DNA from: Candidatus Caenarcanales bacterium
Lineage (GTDB): Bacteria; Cyanobacteriota; Vampirovibrionia; LMEP-6097
DNA length: 10,385 bases
NCBI GenBank assembly: GCA_021299565.1
Contig: JAJTHA010000093.1
Span: 1-10,385 of the forward strand
Direction of reading: 5' to 3'
A program made the translations under genes and the position numbers. Below the pieces are notes generated by a model, which saw only the letters and a list, made by a program, of their open reading frames with translations, made no database searches and had not been told where the DNA came from. Shown here piece by piece: positions 5,667 through 10,385 of this stretch. Positions within the stretch are counted from its first letter, which is position 1. Each line of letters starts with the position of its first letter.

Positions 5667-6763
5667 GAATTTTTAACAACCTTGCCAAAGGTCTTACTAA
5701 TCCCTTTGCTGCTGCTAAGCAAATGTTAAGTGGTTTTTATAGAAACGGAAATATCGCTAAATTAGATTCTGATGAGAAGAAAAATGAAAAGCTATATGTC
5801 GATGATAAATGGAACGTTGTAAAAGAATTAGATTGCACTCAGGTAAGTAAACTCGGATCAAAATACAGCAATCCGCAAGAGCTTAAAAAAGTAGTAGTCA
5901 TGAAAGATCAAGTTTTAATTAGAGATCAAGTAACAATAGTCACACCTAACTTGGCACTAGACACTATAAGAACTAATTTAAGACACAATCAAAGAGTCGA
6001 AGTTGAAGTCATGGACACTAAACAAAATGTCTTGAAGACTCTTATGGAAAATCCTAATCAACTGACGCCTAGAATGGCAGAAAACCTATCCTTTGGTGAT
6101 AGGGGAAACAATCCATTAAAACGTAGTTCCCTTGAGGCTGCTTTATTAAAAATGAGTCATTCGCTTGACGACAAATGGCCTAGTATAGAAATTAGGAATA
6201 TTCTTCTAGGTGGGTTATCAAGAAGATCTGGAACAGATGATTTTCAAGTATTTTTATCTCAATTAAAGCCAGAATTTTTGACAGGGACTAACTATGCTCA
6301 GGATTTTGACGAAATACAAGCAAAGGCAATAGGTGTAGCAACAACTCAAAAAGTTTTAACAGACCACATGAAAAAGATAGAAAATGAAATTTTGAAAACA
6401 GATCTCAAAAAATACAATCAAGATAGTAGAGCTAAAATTGCAAAAATTATTACAGAATACAATATTGCGCGAATACAGCAGCAAGCGGACAAAATGAGCG
6501 CTGATGAATACAGGACCTTTACAGAAAAGTATTCAAATTTAATGGCTAAAATAGGAGGCGGTGTATACTTAAGCGACTTAGAATCACTTTGTGCCTTATC
6601 TCTGGCAAAATTAGAAGACTTGTATGAAGCAAGAAATGTTCAATACAATAGGATTTCAGAAAGAACCGAAAATGGTTTGATGACAATTCTTAGAGGAACT
6701 ATTAATTCAAGTTCAGCCAAAATTACTCCACTAAATTCTACCCAATCTCTCTCAAACTCATAG
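5663..6763 (+). CDS. Hypothetical protein, 366 aa, soluble and helix-rich
   Basis: I do not recognise a family. The protein starts MRIFNNLAKGLTNPFAAAKQ, has no clear signal peptide or membrane segment, and is rich in charged and polar residues. Residues about 65-115 look beta-rich (KKVVVMKDQVLIRDQVTIV, then RVEVEVMD). Residues about 215-345 look helical and possibly coiled-coil, with KKIENEILKTDLKKYNQDSRA and an AKLEDLYEARN segment. Translation is well supported by GAGGGA (5649-5654) eight bases before the ATG, overlapping the upstream small gene. The last codons and the TAG lie inside the left copy of the 75-bp aspS-end repeat (6738-6812), so the C-terminal TQSLSNS is encoded by antisense aspS sequence. 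That is either an ancestral tail-to-tail overlap or a tail acquired by rearrangement. Function unknown. Confidence 0.75.
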   Translation: MRIFNNLAKGLTNPFAAAKQMLSGFYRNGNIAKLDSDEKKNEKLYVDDKWNVVKELDCTQVSKLGSKYSNPQELKKVVVMKDQVLIRDQVTIVTPNLALDTIRTNLRHNQRVEVEVMDTKQNVLKTLMENPNQLTPRMAENLSFGDRGNNPLKRSSLEAALLKMSHSLDDKWPSIEIRNILLGGLSRRSGTDDFQVFLSQLKPEFLTGTNYAQDFDEIQAKAIGVATTQKVLTDHMKKIENEILKTDLKKYNQDSRAKIAKIITEYNIARIQQQADKMSADEYRTFTEKYSNLMAKIGGGVYLSDLESLCALSLAKLEDLYEARNVQYNRISERTENGLMTILRGTINSSSAKITPLNSTQSLSNS

Positions 6764-6812
6764 CCAACTCTTCAAGTTGATCTTCATCAACAGCAGAAGG
6801 CGCAGAAGTAAG
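6738..6812 (-). pseudogene. Duplicated last 25 codons of aspS (left direct repeat)
   Basis: Identical to 7590-7664 at 74 of 75 positions; the only difference is A6792 against C7644. Read on the minus strand it encodes the AspRS ending, from Leu-Thr-Ser-Ala-Pro through SLREIG and the TAG stop, and the difference is silent (Ala GCT versus GCG). It has no upstream aspS sequence and cannot be expressed as a synthetase. Its first 26 bases are also the end of the 366-aa gene on the other strand. Confidence 0.9.
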
Positions 6813-6821
6813 GTGTGACAA

Positions 6822-6891
6822 GGTGCCTGGCACCCAAAATGTGACAGTTCTTAACCATCTGCTGACCAGTTGACCCCTTACTTTTGGGTGC
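6822..6891. repeat. Palindromes at the left end of the cassette
   Basis: GGTGCC-T-GGCACC at 6822-6834 is a perfect 6-bp-arm palindrome flanked by two direct copies of TGTGACA (6814-6820 and 6840-6846). A second, wider inverted repeat pairs GCACCCAAAA (6830-6839) with TTTTGGGTGC (6882-6891), 10 bp perfect. The two share bases, so only one can form at a time. The GTGCC/GGCAC core resembles short palindromes that I recall beside REP-associated tyrosine transposases, from memory only. Confidence 0.65.
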
Positions 6892-6898
6892 TGAATAT
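6870..6898 (+). promoter_or_regulatory. Possible promoter for the toxin-antitoxin pair
   Basis: TTGACC at 6870-6875, a 17-base spacer, then GAATAT at 6893-6898, followed by about 58 bases of AT-rich leader before the toxin ATG. The -35 is good and the -10 weak. A perfect TATAAT at 6951-6956 abuts the ATG itself and would place transcription inside the gene, so this upstream site is preferred. Confidence 0.35.
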
Positions 6899-6920
6899 TT
6901 TATTATTCAAACAATAAAAC

Positions 6921-6956
6921 ATAAAGGGTATAAAAAGGGTAGATTTTGGGTATAAT
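6921..6956 (+). promoter_or_regulatory. Probable antitoxin operator: three GGGTA repeats phased at 11 bp
   Basis: GGGTA occurs at 6926-6930, 6937-6941 and 6948-6952, each preceded by an A/T run, so the unit is a tandem 11-mer (W5-GGGTA-K). An 11-bp period puts the sites on the same face of the helix. Its position directly before the toxin start suits autoregulation by the XRE antitoxin, the rule for HigBA-type operons. The binding itself is inferred. Confidence 0.5.
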
Positions 6957-7235
6957 ATGAGTTGGGAGGTCGTCGATTACAAATTCAAAAAAATCATCGA
7001 TAAATTACCGATTCAATGCAAAAAGAAATATGCTGTCTTTAAATATATTGTTCAGGCAGCAGGATTAGATGGAGTGATTAATTCACCTGGTTTTCATCTC
7101 GAAAGACTCAAAGGTAAATTACAAAGATATCATTCGATAAGATTAAACATTGCATATAGAGTGATTTTTGAAGTTAATGATCAAGTGAAAATAATCGATA
7201 TCTACGAAATAAGCAAACATAAATACGAGGATTAA
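6957..7235 (+). CDS. RelE/HigB-like type II toxin (probable mRNA interferase)
   Basis: A 92-aa protein of the RelE/ParE superfamily, HigB-like group, whose members cleave mRNA on the ribosome to stop growth when the antitoxin is lost. Visible: an N-terminal helical part (about 7-36), then SPGFHLERLKG at 43-53, SIRLN at 60-64, YRVIFEV at 67-73 and the closing KHKY at 87-90, the characteristic order for this group. The length is normal and the frame intact, so it is probably active. Start: the ATG has only a weak GGG upstream; a GGGAGG sits just inside the frame without a usable start after it, so ATG 6957 stands. The toxin precedes the antitoxin, as in HigBA, with a 5-bp gap. Both lie between the direct repeats of the aspS end. 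Confidence 0.85.
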   Translation: MSWEVVDYKFKKIIDKLPIQCKKKYAVFKYIVQAAGLDGVINSPGFHLERLKGKLQRYHSIRLNIAYRVIFEVNDQVKIIDIYEISKHKYED

Positions 7236-7240
7236 GACAT

Positions 7241-7588
7241 ATGGCAAAAGTTCAAAAAATTAATTGGGATTTTCTTGCAGTTATGAGTTCATGCTTAGAA
7301 CAATATATACGAGGCCGCTTAAATCCAATTCAGATACTAAAAATTCTTGAATCCAAATTATCACAAGAAGACAAAAGCAACTGGAATCCTCGCAATAGCT
7401 TCAAAGGATTTGAATTGATAGAAACATTTCTAGAAGTCAAAGGCATTACTCAAGCAGAACTATCGCGACTAATAAATTTAAGTCCAACCAAAGTAAATGA
7501 TTTAATCAAAGGGCGAAGAAAAATATCTCCCAAAATTGCCAAGCAACTTGCTCTGGCTTTTGAGGTTGATCACACTATCTTTCTTTGA
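7241..7588 (+). CDS. HigA-like XRE-family antitoxin
   Basis: A 115-aa partner of the preceding toxin. Such proteins bind and neutralise the toxin and repress their own promoter. Residues 1-57 have no motif I recognise and probably form the toxin-binding region. Residues 58-110 are a lambda-repressor-like helix-turn-helix: LIETFLEVKGITQAELSRL at 59-77, SPTKVNDLIKGRRKISPKIA at 81-100, then KQLALAFEV at 101-109. The protein ends abruptly after DHTIFL, shorter than many HigA proteins that carry a further helix, but the DNA-binding domain is complete. GAGG (7227-7230) inside the toxin's last codons gives a good binding site ten bases from the ATG. The stop is one base from the right aspS repeat and convergent with aspS, with no room for a separate terminator. 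Confidence 0.87.
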   Translation: MAKVQKINWDFLAVMSSCLEQYIRGRLNPIQILKILESKLSQEDKSNWNPRNSFKGFELIETFLEVKGITQAELSRLINLSPTKVNDLIKGRRKISPKIAKQLALAFEVDHTIFL

Positions 7589-7589
7589 A

Positions 7590-7664
7590 CTACCCAATCT
7601 CTCTCAAACTCATAGCCAACTCTTCAAGTTGATCTTCATCAACCGCAGAAGGCGCAGAAGTAAG
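7590..7664. repeat. Right copy of the 75-bp direct repeat (functional aspS 3' end)
   Basis: This is the genuine end of aspS: 24 codons and the TAG. The match to 6738-6812 stops exactly after the last base of the stop codon on one side and at a codon boundary on the other, so the repeat is precisely 25 codons. Confidence 0.92.
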
Positions 7665-9422
7665 CGGACAAAAAGCAGCTTGATTTTTTGGAAATGCAAT
7701 TACATCACGAATAGATTCAGTATTAGATAAAAGCATCACAAATCTATCTAGACCAAGAGCAATACCACCGTGAGGAGGTGCTCCCATCTCAAGTGCTTCA
7801 AGCAAGAAGCCGAAACGCTCTTTGGCAGTAGCTTTGTCGATACCCAAAACATCAAAAATTTTGCTTTGGATTTCTGTGTTGTGTACACGTACAGATCCAC
7901 CACCAAGTTCAATACCATTAAACACTATATCGTAGGCATAAGTCTTAACTTCAGCAGGATTAGTATCAAGCTTCTCAAGATCTTCTCTCATAGGCATAGT
8001 AAACGGATGGTGATTGGCTTTGTAACGTTTTGATTTTGGATCATATTCAAACATCGGGAAATCAACAACCCACAAAAGTTTGATGTTTTTGTGATCCATT
8101 AAACCAGAAATTTTGGCGATATGCAAACGTAATTTACCCAGAACATGAAGCACTAAAGCTTCTTTATCCGCACAGAAAAGCACTAGATCACCAGGCTCAA
8201 CCCCGCATCTAGTCTCGATTTCTTTGAGTTCATCTTCTTTAAAAAACTTGATGATTGGAGAATTAAGTTCAACTCCACCAGTTTCAGTTTTGCGATACAA
8301 AATCCAAGCAAGACCTTTAGCGCCATACTCAGAAGTCATCGCAAGATCGCGAATATCATCGATTTCTTTACGGCTCATTTTCTCGCCGCCCTTCACGTTA
8401 ATCGCTTTGACGATACCACCATCATTAGCGACAGAAGCAAAAGCTTTGAAATCACTTTTTGCCATGATATCTGTAAGATCAACAAGTCTCATATCAAATC
8501 TCACATCTGGTCTATCACAACCATAAAAACCCATGGCATCTGCGTGAGTCATGCGAGGAAATGGTGCTTGCACCTTGAAACCAACAGCATCAAACGCTGT
8601 CACAATCAAGCCTTCAACCATGTTAATAATATCTTCTTGATCCACAAAACTCAACTCCAAGTCTATCTGTGTGAATTCTGGTTGTCTATCTGCTCTTAGA
8701 TCTTCATCTCTAAAACATCTTGCAACTTGATAGTATTTCTCAAAACCACTCATCATCAACAATTGCTTATAGAGCTGAGGTGATTGCGGTAAAGCATAAA
8801 AATTATGTGGGTGAACTCTACTTGGTACCAAATAATCACGAGCTCCTTCAGGAGTGGATTTAGAAAGAATTGGAGTCTCAATCTCCGTAAAGCCCTGATC
8901 ATTGAGATAGTTTCTCATCGCATGCACGATTTTGTGTCGATTAAGTAAATGAATGCGCTTACCATCGTTGCGAAGTTCTAAGTATCTGTATCTCAATCTA
9001 AGATCTTCGTTGACATGATCCGCTTGATCAATTTGAAACGGTAAAACTTTTGATGTGTTCAAAATCTCGATTTCTGTTGGGTATATTTCCACAGCACCTG
9101 ATTTCATATTTGGGTTTTCAGAACCTTCTGGTCTAATGGTAAGAGGACCTTTACAAGAAATCACATACTCAGATCTGAGTTTTTCAAAGTGTTTGTGTAC
9201 TTGTGGATTTTTGCTAGGATCAGCGACCACTTGGATAGTACCCCTGTTGTCTCGAAGCTCGATAAAAATTATGCCACCAAGATCTCTTCTGGTAGCCACC
9301 CAACCAGATACTGTTACTTCTTGTCCTGCTGCCGCTTGAGTTAGCGCACAACTGAAATGACTGCGTTTAAGTTTCATAGAAGAGCTATTACTAGTGTTGC
9401 TTATCGTTTGCACAAGATTCAT
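7590..9422 (-). CDS. aspS: Aspartyl-tRNA synthetase (bacterial type)
   Basis: A 610-aa class II synthetase that charges tRNA-Asp. Domains in order: an OB-fold anticodon-binding domain (about 19-125) with GWVATRRDLGGIIFIELRD at 40-58; motif 1 around 176-186 followed by PEGARDYLVPSR at 191-202; motif 2 FRDEDLRADRQPEFTQID at 237-254; the bacterial GAD insertion (about 305-425); and motif 3 GGIALGLDRFVML at 552-564. L48 in RRDLGG matches the residue typical of discriminating AspRS, where non-discriminating forms often have His, so it probably charges only tRNA-Asp (inference). Start: ATG 9422 overlaps the hom stop (TAATG), favouring it, although Met16 (9377) would give a more usual N-terminus and the first 15 residues look non-conserved. 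The last 25 codons are duplicated beyond the toxin-antitoxin pair. Confidence 0.96.
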   Translation of the reverse strand: MNLVQTISNTSNSSSMKLKRSHFSCALTQAAAGQEVTVSGWVATRRDLGGIIFIELRDNRGTIQVVADPSKNPQVHKHFEKLRSEYVISCKGPLTIRPEGSENPNMKSGAVEIYPTEIEILNTSKVLPFQIDQADHVNEDLRLRYRYLELRNDGKRIHLLNRHKIVHAMRNYLNDQGFTEIETPILSKSTPEGARDYLVPSRVHPHNFYALPQSPQLYKQLLMMSGFEKYYQVARCFRDEDLRADRQPEFTQIDLELSFVDQEDIINMVEGLIVTAFDAVGFKVQAPFPRMTHADAMGFYGCDRPDVRFDMRLVDLTDIMAKSDFKAFASVANDGGIVKAINVKGGEKMSRKEIDDIRDLAMTSEYGAKGLAWILYRKTETGGVELNSPIIKFFKEDELKEIETRCGVEPGDLVLFCADKEALVLHVLGKLRLHIAKISGLMDHKNIKLLWVVDFPMFEYDPKSKRYKANHHPFTMPMREDLEKLDTNPAEVKTYAYDIVFNGIELGGGSVRVHNTEIQSKIFDVLGIDKATAKERFGFLLEALEMGAPPHGGIALGLDRFVMLLSNTESIRDVIAFPKNQAAFCPLTSAPSAVDEDQLEELAMSLREIG

Positions 9423-10385
9423 TATAATACACGTATTATGCTTTCAACATTCTTGATAGAGTCCAAAGCCTGGATATCCTTAATCATTTGTTTAGCTGCT
9501 TTTTCAGTAATTGGATCAATTATAAAATCGGCTTTAGCTTCTTCACCATAAACATCATACTGATCGATGAATTTAACATTAGCTCCATTTTTACTGGTGA
9601 TCTCACCAAGATCCTTTAAGACCCCAACTTTATCGTGCATGGCAACTCTAATATAAAAACTGTTTTTGACATCGTCTATGTCTTTCATTTTTGCATAAGC
9701 AGTATGCTTACAAGTAAATTGAGGATTGGGTTTGGCACCTTGTGACAATTGTGAAGCCAGAATTAATACATCCCCGAACACTGAGCTTGCAGTAGGCAAA
9801 GAGCCCGCGCCCTTGCCAATGAGTGTGAGTTCTTGAACAGCATTACCTTTGATCAAGATTGCATTGTTTTCCATTTTGACGGCTGAAAGTGGGTTGCTCA
9901 TTGGCACTAATACTGGATGAACTCTTATGTCAAGTTGGTCGCTGGTGTTTTCAATAATACCCAAAAGCTTAATGGTAAAACCTCTTTTATCTGCTGATTT
10001 GATGTCCTGCGTAGTGATTTTGGTAATGCCTTCTCTATAGACTTTATTCACATCAACTCTTTTATTAGAAATGATAGAAGCTAGAATTGCAATTTTGTAA
10101 GCAGCATCGTGACCTTCAATGTCATTGGCTGGATTTGACTCAGCAAAACCCAATGCTTGAGCGTTTTTTAGAGCATCATCAAAACTTTTATTGTCTTGTT
10201 TCATGCTATCTAAAATATAGTTGGTAGTACCATTAATAATTCCCATTAATTTTTCAATGCGATTACCCTGAAGGCTTTGCTTGAGAGTAGAAATAATTGG
10301 AATACCACCAGCAACTGCAGCTTCATAAAAAATAGTCAAACCCTTATGCTTAGCAGCTTCAAACAGATCTTCTCCTTCGAGAGCG
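9422..10385 (-). CDS. hom: Homoserine dehydrogenase, C-terminal two thirds
   Basis: Partial: the open frame continues to the window edge, with 320 residues visible. The reading EGEDLFEAAKHKG before position 10339 is normal family sequence, so the TTG there is not a start. The enzyme reduces aspartate semialdehyde to homoserine for threonine and methionine synthesis. Counted from the first visible codon: the catalytic domain has FYEAAVAGGIPII at 19-31, GIINGTTNYIL at 48-58, GFAESNPANDIEGHDAAYK at 79-97 with D93 and K97 matching the catalytic Asp/Lys, and GKGAGSLPTASSV at 190-202. A C-terminal ACT domain (about 242-320) with VAMHDKVGVLKDL suggests feedback control by an amino acid, usually threonine. 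The NAD-binding N-terminus is outside the window. The stop overlaps the aspS ATG, so the two form an operon. Confidence 0.95.
   Translation of the reverse strand, partial: ALEGEDLFEAAKHKGLTIFYEAAVAGGIPIISTLKQSLQGNRIEKLMGIINGTTNYILDSMKQDNKSFDDALKNAQALGFAESNPANDIEGHDAAYKIAILASIISNKRVDVNKVYREGITKITTQDIKSADKRGFTIKLLGIIENTSDQLDIRVHPVLVPMSNPLSAVKMENNAILIKGNAVQELTLIGKGAGSLPTASSVFGDVLILASQLSQGAKPNPQFTCKHTAYAKMKDIDDVKNSFYIRVAMHDKVGVLKDLGEITSKNGANVKFIDQYDVYGEEAKADFIIDPITEKAAKQMIKDIQALDSIKNVESIIRVL

Larger units (their letters stand above)
6738..7664. mobile_element. Putative inserted toxin-antitoxin cassette bounded by 75-bp direct repeats
   Basis: Two 75-bp direct repeats (6738-6812 and 7590-7664) bracket 777 bp of unique sequence: a palindrome-bearing upstream region, a RelE/HigB-like toxin and an XRE antitoxin. 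No transposase or integrase is inside. The antitoxin stop is one base from the right repeat. Collapsing one repeat plus the unique part (852 bp) leaves aspS and the 366-aa gene convergent with a 26-bp overlap. This fits insertion into the 3' end of aspS with a long duplication, or capture by recombination of a unit carrying its own aspS end. The repeats are seen directly; mobility is inferred. Confidence 0.55.

Noticed and set aside
6813..6900. Integron attC site beside the toxin-antitoxin cassette
   Set aside because: Palindromes are present, but I find no matching pair of RYYYAAC and GTTRRRY core sites at the ends, and no integrase.
6951..6956. TATAAT as the -10 box of the toxin operon
   Set aside because: It touches the start codon, so transcription would begin inside the gene, and no usable start codon follows the internal GGGAGG. 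There is also no -35 at the right distance.
10337..10339. TTG at 10339 as the start of homoserine dehydrogenase
   Set aside because: The frame stays open to the window edge and the upstream residues match the family, so the gene is simply cut by the window.
1..10385. CRISPR array, tRNA or rRNA genes
   Set aside because: No regularly spaced 20-40 base repeats, no tRNA cloverleaf with T-loop and CCA-adjacent acceptor, and no rRNA-like conserved stretch were seen on either strand.

Overview
This is an AT-rich bacterial chromosome window of mostly housekeeping genes, with three structured non-coding stretches and one small inserted-looking block. The proteins are clearly bacterial (Der, ribosomal L19, bacterial-type AspRS with the long GAD insertion, riboflavin synthase alpha chain). 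The L19 tail beginning RVGTKATRLKE is reminiscent of cyanobacterial L19, so a non-photosynthetic relative of Cyanobacteria (Melainabacteria-like) is a possible source. That is a low-confidence guess from a few residues. Genes are tightly packed: TAATG overlaps (der/clcA, hom/aspS), a zero-gap junction (cyclophilin/ribE), an ATGA overlap (two unknown genes) and tail-to-tail overlaps.

Layout. 1-1433 (+): the end of der, then a CLC-type chloride/proton antiporter. 1434-1655: a 206-bp nested inverted-repeat element that folds into a multi-arm structure. 1656-2363 (-): a peroxiredoxin-like protein in which the expected peroxidatic cysteine is serine. It is divergent from a LysR-type regulator (2556-3455, +), which overlaps tail-to-tail with ribE. 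5293 down to 3443 (-): an operon rplS, secreted cyclophilin, ribE. 5381-5443: twin hairpins built from a repeated 17-mer, lying in the rplS leader region.

5505-6763 (+): a two-gene unit of unknown function, a 53-aa acidic protein starting at GTG followed by a 366-aa soluble protein. 6813-7589: a HigBA-like toxin-antitoxin pair with its own upstream region of palindromes and three helically phased GGGTA repeats. This block lies between two 75-bp direct repeats (74/75 identical). The right copy is the genuine last 25 codons of aspS including the stop. The left copy is a detached duplicate that also supplies the end of the 366-aa gene. 10385 down to 7590 (-): homoserine dehydrogenase (cut by the window edge) and aspS.

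How it fits together: the housekeeping genes form three transcription units (der-clcA, rplS-ppi-ribE, hom-aspS). The most distinctive local event is the arrival of a toxin-antitoxin cassette at the 3' end of aspS. It duplicated the gene's end, so both aspS and its convergent neighbour stayed intact. Removing one repeat plus the cassette (852 bp) would restore a simple tail-to-tail arrangement with a 26-bp overlap.
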